A model generated the notes under the pieces. It had not been told where the DNA came from and ran no database searches. It worked only from the letters and a program-made list of their open reading frames with translations. Source: Micrococcus endophyticus (GTDB lineage Bacteria; Actinomycetota; Actinomycetes; Actinomycetales; Micrococcaceae). Taken from it: DNA of 64,000 nt. The position numbers and the translations under genes are program-made. The stretch lies in the NCBI RefSeq assembly GCF_014205115.1, contig NZ_JACHMW010000001.1, positions 744,001 through 808,000 of the forward strand, in the 5' to 3' direction. Shown piece by piece: positions 25,460 through 33,516 of this stretch (its first letter is position 1; every line of letters starts with the position of its first letter).

Positions 25460-28400
25460 ATGGAGGACCCGATGGCCCTGGAAGCCCGCGCGCTGTTGCG
25501 CCAACTCGCCCGCGCGCACGGCGTGCAGACGGACTACGTCGGCCAGGACGGCTCGGCCCAGACCGTCCCGGACGAGGCCCTCGTGAAGGTCCTCGCCGCG
25601 CTCGGCGTCCGCGTCCGACCGGACGGCGTCGCCGGCCTGGCCGAGGCTCTCGAGGACGCCGAGACCGCCCCCTGGCGGGACGTCCTGCCGCCCACCGTCG
25701 CCGCCCGCGCCGGGCACCGGCTCTCCGTGCCGTGCCACGTCGCCGCCGGCGACACCGTCACCGCGCGGATCCACACCGAGTCCGGGCAGACCCTGGACGT
25801 GGACGTCAGCGAGCCGGTCGTCGAGGTGCGCCGCGTGGACGGCGTCGCGCGCGAGCGGCTGCACGTGCAGGTCCCCGGGGACCTGGCGCCCGGCTGGCAC
25901 CGCCTCGAGGTCGTCAGCGGCTCCGGGTCCACCGCCTCCGCCGTCCTGGTGTGCGCCCCGGAGCGGCTCACCACGGCCGCCCCGTTCCTCGCCCGGCGCG
26001 GCTGGGGCGTCGCCGCCCAGGGGTACTCGGTCACCTCTGCGGACTCGTGGGGCATCGGCGACGCCGCGGACATGGCCGCCCTCGCCGAGCTGGCCGCCCC
26101 GCACGGCGCGGACTTCCTCCTGCTGCACCCGCTGCACGCCGTCGAGCCCGGCGCCGAGCCGGCCGACTCCCCCTACTCCCCCGTGTCCCGGCGCTTCCTC
26201 TCCGCGCTGCTCGTGCACGTGCCGGACATCCCCGAGTTCGCCGCGCTGCCCGCCGCCGAGCAGGACGAGCTGCGCGCGGCCGGCGCCGCCGTGCAGGCAC
26301 GCCTGGAGCGCTCCGGCGCGATCGACCGCCCGGCCGTGGCCGCCGCCCTCTGGCCGGCCCTGCGCCGCGTGCACGCCGTGCCCCGCACCCCCGAGCGCGA
26401 GGCCGCCTACGCCGCCTTCCGCGCCGAGGCCGGGCCGGGCCTGGACGACTTCGCCCTCTGGTCCGCGCTGCGCACCGCCGACGACGTCCCCGGTCCGGAG
26501 CTGGCCGACCCCGCCTGGGCGCCGGGCGGGGAGCACGCCGAGCGCGTGCGCACCGAGCGCGCGGACGAGGTCGACCTGCACCGCTGGGTGCAGTGGGTGG
26601 CCGCCGAGCAGCTCGCCGCCGTGCAGCAGCGCGCCCGCGCCGCGGGCATGCGCATGGGCGTCATGGTGGACCTGGCGGTCGGGGCCACCCGCGAGACCGC
26701 GGACGCCTGGATGCTCGGGGACGTGCTCGTCCCCGGGATGTCCGTGGGCGCCCCGCCCGAGGTGTTCAATCAGCTCGGCCAGGACTGGTCCCAGCACCCG
26801 TGGCATCCGCGCCGCCTCGCCGAGACCGGCTACGCCGCGTTCCGGGACATGCTGCGCACTGTGCTGCGCAGCGCCGGCGGCATCCGCATGGACCACGTGC
26901 TCGGGCTCTTCCGCCTGTGGTGGATCCCGGTGGGCGCCGGGGCCACCCAGGGCGCCTACGTGGAGTACGACCACGAGGCGATGCTCGCCGTGCTCACCCT
27001 CGAGGCGGAGCGGGCCGGCGCCGTCGTGGTCGGCGAGGACCTGGGCACGTTCGAGCCCTGGGTGCAGCGCCGCCTGGCCGAGGCCGGCGTGCTGGGCACC
27101 TCGATCCTCTGGTTCGAGCAGCGCGACGGCGAGCCGCTGCCGCCGGAGCGGTACCGGCGCCTGGCCATGGCCGCCGTGAACACCCACGACCTGCCGCCCA
27201 CGGCCGGCTACCTCGAGGGCGTCCAGGTGGACCTGCGCGAGCGGCTCGGCCTCTACACCGTGGACGTGGCGCAGGAGCGCCGCCGCTCGGCGGACGAGGT
27301 GGAGGCGTTCCTCGGCGCCGCGGTGCGACGCGGCCTGCTCGACGCGCGGGACGCCCGGGTGCGCCCCGACGACGCGGCCCAGCGCGAGGCGCAGACCGTG
27401 GCCCTGCACCGGCTCCTGGCCCAGGCGCCCTCGGCCCTGCACAGCGTCTCCCTCGTCGACGCCGTGGGCGAGCGCCGCATCCAGAACCAGCCCGGCACCA
27501 CCCAGGACCAGCACCCCAACTGGACGCTGCCCCTCGGCGACCGCGAGGGGCGGATGCTGCGCGTCGAGGACTTGGCGTCCTCGGCGACGGCGACCCGCCT
27601 GTTCGACGCCGTTGAGGAGGAGCTGCGCGCCTCCGTGCCGGTCGGCATCGGCGTCAGCCTGCACACCTCGCCCCTGGCGCAGCCGGGCCGCGGGGACGCC
27701 GGCGGCCTGAACGTGTACGTGCGCCACGCCGCCCTGGCCCTGGCCCGGCGCGGGGTGCGCATGATCCTCCTCACCCGCGCCGAGGAGCCCGTGGGCCCGG
27801 AGGGCGCGCGCGTCACGCGGCTGGAGGCCGGCGGCGAGGCGCCCGCGGCGACGGTCGTGGAGCTGGCCGTGGGCCCGGCCGCGCCCCTGCCCAAGGCCGA
27901 GCTGGCCGCGCTGAGGGACGAGTTCACGGCGGCGGCCCGCGCCTGGTTGGCCTCCGACTCCGTGCCGGGCGGGCCGGTGCTGGCTCCGCAGGGGGTCGAC
28001 GCGCGGGGCCTCGGCGCACCGGCCGCCCCGCCCGTCGCCTTCGTGCACGGCCACTACTGGCTCTCGGCGCCCACGGCCGCCGCCCTCGCGGCGGCGACCG
28101 GCGCCCCCCACCTGCACACCATGCACACCACCGCCGCCGTGAAGATGCTCGAGGACCCGGAGCTGCGCGAGCCGGCCGAGCGGATCGAGGCGGAGGGCGC
28201 CGTGGTCCGCGAGGCGGACCTGCTGGTGGTCAACTCCCCCGCCGAGGTCGTGGACCTGCGCGAGGCCCTCGGCGTGCCCCGGGCGCGCACCCGGGTGCTG
28301 CCCCCGGGCGCGGACCTCGCGACGTTCACCCCCGAGGGCCCGGCCCTCTGGCCGGGCGACCCCGACGACGGCGGCGCCCTGCGCGTGCTGTTCGCCGGGC

Positions 28401-28969
28401 GCATCCAGCGGCACAAGGGCCCGCACCTGCTGGTGGAGGCCCTGGCCGTGCTGCGCGAGCGGGCCGGCGGGCCCGGGGCCGACCCCGGCGTGCGCCTGCA
28501 CGTGAACGGGGCGCCCTCCGGAGAGGAGGGGCTGGACCTGCCGGGCCTGGCCCTCGAGCGCGGCGTGGCGGACCTCGTGACCTTCTCCGAGCCGGTCCGG
28601 GCGGAGGAGCTGGCCGCGCAGCTCCGGGCGGCCGACGTCGTCGCGATGCCCAGCGCCTCCGAGTCGTACGGCCTCGTGGCCCTCGAGGCGCAGGCCTGCG
28701 GCACGCCCGTGCTCGCCCACCGGGTAGGCGGGCTGGTCCACGCCGTGATCGACGGCGCCTCCGGGCGGCTGGTGACGGAGGGCTCCCCCGAGGCCTGGGC
28801 CGACGCCCTCGCCGCCGTCCTGGCGGACCGCCCGGCGTGGGATGCCCTGGCCGCCGGCGCCGTGCGCCACGCCGCGGACCACTCGTGGGAGGCCTACGCC
28901 GACGGGCTGCTCGAGGCCGCCACCGGGCTGGCCCGCCGCCAGGACGGCGGCGGGGACGCCGGCGCCTGA
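25460..28969 (+). CDS. Fused 4-alpha-glucanotransferase (MalQ) and MshA-type glycosyltransferase
   Basis: One uninterrupted 1169-codon frame holds two full-length enzymes. Residues 1-725 are a GH77 amylomaltase with an N-terminal sandwich domain. Its motifs are ADSWGIGDAADM, SPYSPVSRRF, GGIRMDHVLGLFR (nucleophile D478), VGEDLGTF (acid/base E526), NTHDLPP (D577) and the terminal IQNQPGTTQDQHPNW. Residues 726-1169 are a GT4 enzyme with the MshA signature SLHTSPLAQPGRGDAGGLNV, then HYWLSA, HTMHTTAAVK, GRIQRHKGPHLLVEAL and ESYGLVALEAQACGTPV. MshA joins GlcNAc to inositol-3-phosphate in mycothiol synthesis. No stop or frameshift separates them. A GAGGAGGAG (27614-27622) lies 12 bases before GTG 27635, the first MshA codon, so internal initiation is possible. 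ATG 25472, 5 bases after GGAGG, may be the true start. Confidence 0.9.
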   Translation: MEDPMALEARALLRQLARAHGVQTDYVGQDGSAQTVPDEALVKVLAALGVRVRPDGVAGLAEALEDAETAPWRDVLPPTVAARAGHRLSVPCHVAAGDTVTARIHTESGQTLDVDVSEPVVEVRRVDGVARERLHVQVPGDLAPGWHRLEVVSGSGSTASAVLVCAPERLTTAAPFLARRGWGVAAQGYSVTSADSWGIGDAADMAALAELAAPHGADFLLLHPLHAVEPGAEPADSPYSPVSRRFLSALLVHVPDIPEFAALPAAEQDELRAAGAAVQARLERSGAIDRPAVAAALWPALRRVHAVPRTPEREAAYAAFRAEAGPGLDDFALWSALRTADDVPGPELADPAWAPGGEHAERVRTERADEVDLHRWVQWVAAEQLAAVQQRARAAGMRMGVMVDLAVGATRETADAWMLGDVLVPGMSVGAPPEVFNQLGQDWSQHPWHPRRLAETGYAAFRDMLRTVLRSAGGIRMDHVLGLFRLWWIPVGAGATQGAYVEYDHEAMLAVLTLEAERAGAVVVGEDLGTFEPWVQRRLAEAGVLGTSILWFEQRDGEPLPPERYRRLAMAAVNTHDLPPTAGYLEGVQVDLRERLGLYTVDVAQERRRSADEVEAFLGAAVRRGLLDARDARVRPDDAAQREAQTVALHRLLAQAPSALHSVSLVDAVGERRIQNQPGTTQDQHPNWTLPLGDREGRMLRVEDLASSATATRLFDAVEEELRASVPVGIGVSLHTSPLAQPGRGDAGGLNVYVRHAALALARRGVRMILLTRAEEPVGPEGARVTRLEAGGEAPAATVVELAVGPAAPLPKAELAALRDEFTAAARAWLASDSVPGGPVLAPQGVDARGLGAPAAPPVAFVHGHYWLSAPTAAALAAATGAPHLHTMHTTAAVKMLEDPELREPAERIEAEGAVVREADLLVVNSPAEVVDLREALGVPRARTRVLPPGADLATFTPEGPALWPGDPDDGGALRVLFAGRIQRHKGPHLLVEALAVLRERAGGPGADPGVRLHVNGAPSGEEGLDLPGLALERGVADLVTFSEPVRAEELAAQLRAADVVAMPSASESYGLVALEAQACGTPVLAHRVGGLVHAVIDGASGRLVTEGSPEAWADALAAVLADRPAWDALAAGAVRHAADHSWEAYADGLLEAATGLARRQDGGGDAGA

Positions 28970-29019
28970 GCCCGCGCGGCGCACCGCCCAGGACCGCGCC
29001 TCACCACGCAGGACCATTA

Positions 29020-29062
29020 CGGCACAGGCCCCCGGGACGGAGCGTCCCGGGGGCCTGTGCCG
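29020..29062. terminator. Bidirectional terminator between the MalQ-MshA gene and the MaoC gene
   Basis: Perfect 20-base arms (29020-29039 and 29043-29062) with a three-base loop lie between two convergent genes. It is the strongest hairpin in this part of the window. Confidence 0.85.
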
Positions 29063-29077
29063 TGCGGCGTCGTCCGC

Positions 29078-29971
29078 TCAGTCCGCGAGCGGGGCGATCC
29101 GGCCGGTGAAGTGCCGGCGGCCGCGGCGCCCGTCCCAGCCGATCACGCGGGTGCCCTGCCCGTCGGCGGGCTCGTAGCGGACGGCCACGGTGCCGGGCAG
29201 CACGACGGGCGCGTCGAACTCGATCTCCCAGCGGAACCCGCCGGCGGCGGGCTCGCGGCCCTGCAGCATGCGAGCGGCCAGCAGCATGCCGTGGGCGATC
29301 GCGCCCTTCATGCCGAACAGGCGCGCGCTCACCCCGGTGAGGTGGATGGGGTTCCAGTCCCCGGAGACGTCCGCGTAGCGGCGGCCGGCGCCGGCGCCGA
29401 GGCGCCACTCGGCGGTCCGGGCGGGGGCGGTGAACTCCTCGCGGGCCGGGCGCTCCGGCCGCAGGCCCGTGAGGTGCACGCCCTTGGCCAGGTATCGGGA
29501 GACACCCTCCCAGAGCACGGCCTCGCCGCCGGCGGGGTCCGGCCCCTCGACGGTGACGGCCACGTCCACGGCGGTGCCCGCGTGGTGCGGGACGAGCCCG
29601 ACCGCGCGGGCCGTGACGCGCAGCGCCGTCTCGGCCGGCACCGGGCGGCGGTGCAGCACGGTGTTGGTCAGGTGCACCATGCCGGGCAGGGGCAGGGGGA
29701 AATCGGGGTCGGCCATGAGCTCCATGGCGGCCCCGAACACCTGCGTGTGGACGAGCACGGAGGGCAGCGCGGCCGGGTCGGCGGGGCCGACGGCGTCGCG
29801 CCATGCCGCCACCGCCGCGCGCGGGATGCGGTGGCCGGTGACCACTACCTCCCGCTCGGGCAGGACGGCGGGACGGGAGCGGCGGGTCAGCGCGTCCTTG
29901 GCGGCCTGCCCGGCGGCCCGGGCGTAGAGGCCGGCCAGCGACGGCGGCGCGGCGAGCTCGGTGGTGCGCAT
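29078..29971 (-). CDS. MaoC-like (R)-specific enoyl/3-hydroxyacyl hydratase (HtdX-like)
   Basis: A 297-residue double hot-dog protein. The N-terminal half is a degenerate hot-dog. The C-terminal half has the hydratase-2 motif YADVSGDWNPIHLTGVSARLFG followed by GAIAHGMLLAARML, providing the Asp/His dyad. It probably hydrates or dehydrates 3-hydroxyacyl thioesters. The order MaoC-FabG4-thiolase-acyl-CoA oxidoreductase matches M. tuberculosis Rv0241c-Rv0244c, where the equivalent is HtdX. Start ATG 29971 lies 2 bases after the reductase stop; GTG 29977, overlapping that stop, is an alternative. Confidence 0.88.
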   Translation of the reverse strand: MRTTELAAPPSLAGLYARAAGQAAKDALTRRSRPAVLPEREVVVTGHRIPRAAVAAWRDAVGPADPAALPSVLVHTQVFGAAMELMADPDFPLPLPGMVHLTNTVLHRRPVPAETALRVTARAVGLVPHHAGTAVDVAVTVEGPDPAGGEAVLWEGVSRYLAKGVHLTGLRPERPAREEFTAPARTAEWRLGAGAGRRYADVSGDWNPIHLTGVSARLFGMKGAIAHGMLLAARMLQGREPAAGGFRWEIEFDAPVVLPGTVAVRYEPADGQGTRVIGWDGRRGRRHFTGRIAPLAD

Positions 29972-29973
29972 GC

Positions 29974-31323
29974 TCACGCCCCCAGCTTCGACTGGCCGCA
30001 CACGCGCAGGGTGGCGCCGTTGGTGCCGCCGGCGGCGTCGGAGGCGAACCACGCGACGGCCTCGGCGACGTCCTGGGGCAGCCCGCCCTGCTGGAGCGAG
30101 TTGAGCCGGCGGCCGACCTCGCGGGTGGCCAGCGGGATCTTCGCGGTCATCTCGGTCTCGATGAAGCCGGGCGCCACGGCGTTGATCGTGCCGCCGCGCG
30201 CGGCCAGCGCCGGCGCGGAGGCGGCCGTCAGGCCGATCACGCCGGCCTTGGAGGCCGCGTAGTTGGTCTGGCCGCGGTTGCCGGCGATGCCGGAGATCGA
30301 GGCCAGGCCGATGATCCGCAGCCCCTCGCCCGTGACGTCCCGCGCGTCGTCCGCGAGGAAGGCCTCGTTCATGGCCAGCTGCGAGGCGGTGTTCACGGCG
30401 ATCACCGAGTCCCAGCGCGCCGCGTCCATGTTGGCGAGCATGCGGTCCCGCGTGATGCCCGCGTTGTGCACCACCACGTCCATGCGCCCGTGACGGGCGC
30501 GGCAGTGCTCCAGGATGCGCGCGCCGGCCTCCGGGGCGGTGATGTCCAGGGCGAGGGCGGTGCCGCCCACCTCGTTCACGACGGCGGCCAGCGACTCCCC
30601 CGCCGCCGGGACGTCCACGCCCACCACGGCGGCGCCGTCGCGGGCCAGGGTGCGCACGATGGCCGCGCCGATGCCCCGGGCCGCGCCCGTGACCACGGCC
30701 ACCTTGCCCGCCAGGGGGCGGGCCGCGTCCGCGGGGGTCGCGCCGTCCCGCGTGGTCACGGGGAGGAACTGGCCGGAGACGTACGCGGACCGGCCCGACA
30801 GCAGGAACGCGAGGGCGCCGGCGGCGCCGGGGGCGGTGAGGGGCACGCCCTCGCCCAGGACGATGCCGTTCGCGGTGCCGCCGCGGCGCATCTCCTGCGC
30901 GAGCGAGCGGGTCAGGCCCTGCACGCCCTGGCGGGCGGCCCGCACGGCGGGCTCGGCCGCGGCCTCGGGGTCCACGGACACCGTGACCACGCGGGAGGAG
31001 GCGCCCAGGGAGCGCAGCGCGCCGCCGATCTGCAGGACGGTCTCGCCCAGGTCGCCGGGGGCGGCGGCGTCGTCGAAGCAGGCGACGACGCCGGCGAGCC
31101 GCGCGCCCTCGCGGGGCGCGTCGGCCACCTCCAGACCCCACGAGGCCAGAAGGGTGCGGGCGTCCGCGGCGGCGGGGCCGGCGCCGAGGACGAGGACGGA
31201 GCCGTGGAGCACGGGCTCGCCGGGGGCGTGGCGGCGCAGCTCGACGGGCTGGGGCAGGCCGAGGGCGCCGGTCAGGCGGCGGCCCAGGGCGGAGGCGGCG
31301 AAGGCGCCGTAGCGGTCGGTCAT
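29974..31323 (-). CDS. fabG4: High-molecular-weight 3-oxoacyl-(ACP/CoA) reductase, FabG4-like
   Basis: A 449-residue SDR with an extra N-terminal flavodoxin-like domain (about 1-205), typical of FabG4 (Rv0242c). The catalytic C-terminal domain has the cofactor loop KVAVVTGAARGIGAA, the NAG motif in VVHNAGITRDRM, and the active site Ser-Tyr-Lys in LASISGIAGNRGQTNYAASKAG. The PGFIETEM motif follows, and it ends with VCGQSKLGA. It reduces 3-oxoacyl thioesters; NADH preference is known for FabG4 and only inferred here. It is flanked by MaoC (2-base gap) and a thiolase (28-base gap), one transcriptional unit. Confidence 0.92.
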   Translation of the reverse strand: MTDRYGAFAASALGRRLTGALGLPQPVELRRHAPGEPVLHGSVLVLGAGPAAADARTLLASWGLEVADAPREGARLAGVVACFDDAAAPGDLGETVLQIGGALRSLGASSRVVTVSVDPEAAAEPAVRAARQGVQGLTRSLAQEMRRGGTANGIVLGEGVPLTAPGAAGALAFLLSGRSAYVSGQFLPVTTRDGATPADAARPLAGKVAVVTGAARGIGAAIVRTLARDGAAVVGVDVPAAGESLAAVVNEVGGTALALDITAPEAGARILEHCRARHGRMDVVVHNAGITRDRMLANMDAARWDSVIAVNTASQLAMNEAFLADDARDVTGEGLRIIGLASISGIAGNRGQTNYAASKAGVIGLTAASAPALAARGGTINAVAPGFIETEMTAKIPLATREVGRRLNSLQQGGLPQDVAEAVAWFASDAAGGTNGATLRVCGQSKLGA

Positions 31324-31351
31324 GTCAGTGCCTCTCGGTTCTGTCGGGTGC

Positions 31352-32680
31352 TCAGCGGCCGCGCAGCAGGGCCACGATGCCCTGGCCGCCGGCGGCGCAG
31401 ACGGAGACGAGGCCCAAGGAGCCCGCGCCCTTCTCGTGGAGCATCTTGGACAGCAGGGCCACGATGCGCCCGCCGGTCGCGGCGAACGGGTGGCCGGCGG
31501 CCAGGGACGAGCCGTGCACGTTGAGCTTGGCGCGGTCCACGCTGCCGAGGGCGCCGTCCAGGCCCAGGCGCTCACGGCAGTACTCCTCGTCCTCCCAGGC
31601 GGCCAGGGTGGCCAGCACGGTGCCGGCGAACGCCTCGTGGATCTCCACGAAGTCCAGGTCCTGGAGGGTGAGGCCGTGGCGGGCGAGCAGGCGGGGCACG
31701 GCGTAGGCGGGGGCCATGAGCAGGCCCTCGTCCCCGTCCACGAAGTCCACGGCGGCGTTCTCGACGTCCACGAACTCGGCGAGCACGGGCAGGCCGCGCT
31801 CGGCGGCCCAGTCCTCGGAGGAGAGGAGCACGGCGGAGGCGCCGTCGGTGAGCGGGGTGGAATTGGCCGCCGTCATCGTGGCCTCCTCGCCCAGGTGGCG
31901 GCCGAAGGCCGGCTTCAGCCCGGCCAGCTTCTCCGGGGTGGAGTCCGGGCGCAGGTTGTTGTCCCGGTCCAGGCCGCGGAACGGGGTGACGAGGTCGTCC
32001 ATGTAGCCGGCGGCGTAGGCGGCGCCGAGGTTGCGGTGCGAGGCCGCGGCCAGCTCGTCCTGGGCCTGGCGGGTGATGCCCCAGCGGTGGGTGGTCAGGG
32101 CCTGGTGGTCGCCCATGGACATGCCGGTGCGGGGCTCGCCGGCGCCGGCGGGCTCGGGGGCCAGGTGGCCGGGGCGCAGGTCCTTGAGGGCCGCGAGGCG
32201 GTCCTTCATGGTCTTGGCTGCGTTGAGGCGCAGCAGGGCGCGGCGGGCGCCGTCCGAGAGGGAGACGGGGGCGTCCGAGATGGAGTCCACGCCGCCGCCG
32301 ATCGCGGAGTCGATGCGGCCGAGGCGGATCTTGTCCGCGAGGGTGCCGATGGCCTCCATGCCGGTGGCGCAGGCGACCTGCAGGTCGGCGGCCGGGGTGT
32401 CGGAGGCCAGGGCGGAGCCCAGCACGGCCTCGCGGGTGAGGTTGAAGTTGCGGGGGTGCTTGAGCACGGCGCCGGCGGTGACCTGGCCGACGCGCTCCCC
32501 CTGCAGCCCGAAGCGGGCCACGAGGCCGTCGAGGGCGGCGGTGAGCATCTCCTGATTGCCGGCCTCGGCGTAGGCGGTGTTGGCGCGGGCGAAGGGGATC
32601 CGGTTGCCGCCCACGACGACGGCGGGGCGCAGGGCGCCCCCGGCGATGGCGGGACGGGCGGTGGTCTCGGGCTGGGTCAT
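31352..32680 (-). CDS. Acetyl-CoA C-acyltransferase (thiolase), FadA2-like
   Basis: A 442-residue thiolase. The acyl-accepting Cys104 is in DLQVACATGMEAIG. ANSTPLTDGASAVLLSSE is the family's central block. DFVEIHEAFAGTVLA contains the conserved HEAF. NVHGSSLAAGHPFAATGGR supplies the activating His and SVCAAGGQG the second catalytic Cys. It cleaves 3-oxoacyl-CoA or condenses acyl-CoAs. Its length and sequence order match the FadA2/FadI-type enzymes next to FabG4 in mycobacteria. ATG 32680 follows a GAGAGGA site. First gene of the minus-strand cluster, divergent from the TetR regulator. Confidence 0.93.
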   Translation of the reverse strand: MTQPETTARPAIAGGALRPAVVVGGNRIPFARANTAYAEAGNQEMLTAALDGLVARFGLQGERVGQVTAGAVLKHPRNFNLTREAVLGSALASDTPAADLQVACATGMEAIGTLADKIRLGRIDSAIGGGVDSISDAPVSLSDGARRALLRLNAAKTMKDRLAALKDLRPGHLAPEPAGAGEPRTGMSMGDHQALTTHRWGITRQAQDELAAASHRNLGAAYAAGYMDDLVTPFRGLDRDNNLRPDSTPEKLAGLKPAFGRHLGEEATMTAANSTPLTDGASAVLLSSEDWAAERGLPVLAEFVDVENAAVDFVDGDEGLLMAPAYAVPRLLARHGLTLQDLDFVEIHEAFAGTVLATLAAWEDEEYCRERLGLDGALGSVDRAKLNVHGSSLAAGHPFAATGGRIVALLSKMLHEKGAGSLGLVSVCAAGGQGIVALLRGR

Positions 32681-32763
32681 GGCGGTCCTCTCGACGGCGG
32701 GCCCGTCGCCGGGTCGGCGGGGGCGGCTCCGGCCCGGGACGATACGGACGTTCCGGGCCTGGG

Positions 32764-32792
32764 TGACTGTGACGCACAGTACCTGATACGCT
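32764..32792 (+). promoter_or_regulatory. tetR promoter with palindromic operator in the spacer
   Basis: TACGCT at 32787-32792 is 7 bases before GTG 32800, a leaderless arrangement. A TGACTG hexamer at 32764-32769 is 17 bases upstream. The perfect 15-base palindrome ACTGTG-ACG-CACAGT (32766-32780) lies across the -35 and spacer, as expected of a TetR-type autoregulatory operator. A TATCGT box on the minus strand (32739-32744) could serve the thiolase operon from the same region. Confidence 0.6.
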
Positions 32793-32799
32793 CCGTTTC

Positions 32800-33516
32800 G
32801 TGAAGTCCGACACCCCCGCCCGCGACGGCCGCAGCGCCCGCTGGGACCGCCACCGGGCCGAGCGCCGCCTGGACCTGGTGCGCGCCGCCCGCGCCGCCGT
32901 GCACGCCCTCGGCGCGCAGGCCTCCATGGACGAGATCGCCTCCCACGCGGGCACCTCGAAGACGGTCTTCTACCGGTACTTCGGGGACCGCGAGGGGCTT
33001 CGCCTGGCGGTGGCCGAGCGCGTCACCGCGCACATGGAGCGCCGCCTGCTCGAGGCCGTGGACGGCCCGTCCTCCGGCGCGGACGCCCTGCACCGCATGG
33101 TCGAGGTCTACCTGACCGTGGCCGCCACCTCCCCGCAGGTCTACGCCTTCGCCGTCGCCCCCGCGCCCGCCGCCCCGGACGCCCCCGCCCCCGTCCTCGG
33201 GCCCTTCCTCGAGCGCGTCTACGGCGTGCTCGAGTCCGGGCTGGCCCGCGACCTGGCCGCGCGGGGCCGCACCACGGCCCCGGGCGACCCGCTGGCTCTG
33301 TGGCCGCGCGCCGCCGTCGGGCTGGTGCGCGCCGCCGCCGAGACCTGGCTGCGGACCCCGGCCGCCGGTCGCATCCCGGCCGAGGCGATGGCCCGTGCCA
33401 TCGCCGACTGGCTGCTGACCGGCCTCACCGGCGCCGCACCCGGCGCCCCCCTCGACCCCGCGGCGGCCGACGCCGACCGCGCCCGCCCCCACTCACGAAC
33501 AGGAGCATCGTCATGA
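32800..33516 (+). CDS. TetR/AcrR family transcriptional regulator
   Basis: A 238-residue one-component regulator. After a basic N-terminus (RSARWDRHRAERRLDLVRAARAA) the HTH is in QASMDEIASHAGTSKTVFYRYFGDREGLRLAVAERV (about residues 45-80), a classic TetR helix-turn-helix. The ligand domain is alanine-rich and helical, with a proline-rich tail. It lies between a divergent thiolase-fabG4-maoC operon and a co-directional acyl-CoA oxidase whose ATG overlaps its stop (ATGA). It therefore probably controls this fatty-acyl cluster and itself, with an acyl-CoA or fatty acid as likely ligand (inference). Confidence 0.92.
   Translation: MKSDTPARDGRSARWDRHRAERRLDLVRAARAAVHALGAQASMDEIASHAGTSKTVFYRYFGDREGLRLAVAERVTAHMERRLLEAVDGPSSGADALHRMVEVYLTVAATSPQVYAFAVAPAPAAPDAPAPVLGPFLERVYGVLESGLARDLAARGRTTAPGDPLALWPRAAVGLVRAAAETWLRTPAAGRIPAEAMARAIADWLLTGLTGAAPGAPLDPAAADADRARPHSRTGASS

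Noticed and set aside
25439-29017. Very long minus-strand open frame (about 1190 codons) opposite the MalQ-MshA gene
   Set aside because: Composition is His/Gly/Val/Arg-rich without any domain, a shadow of GC-biased third positions on the coding strand; the plus strand has clear catalytic motifs.
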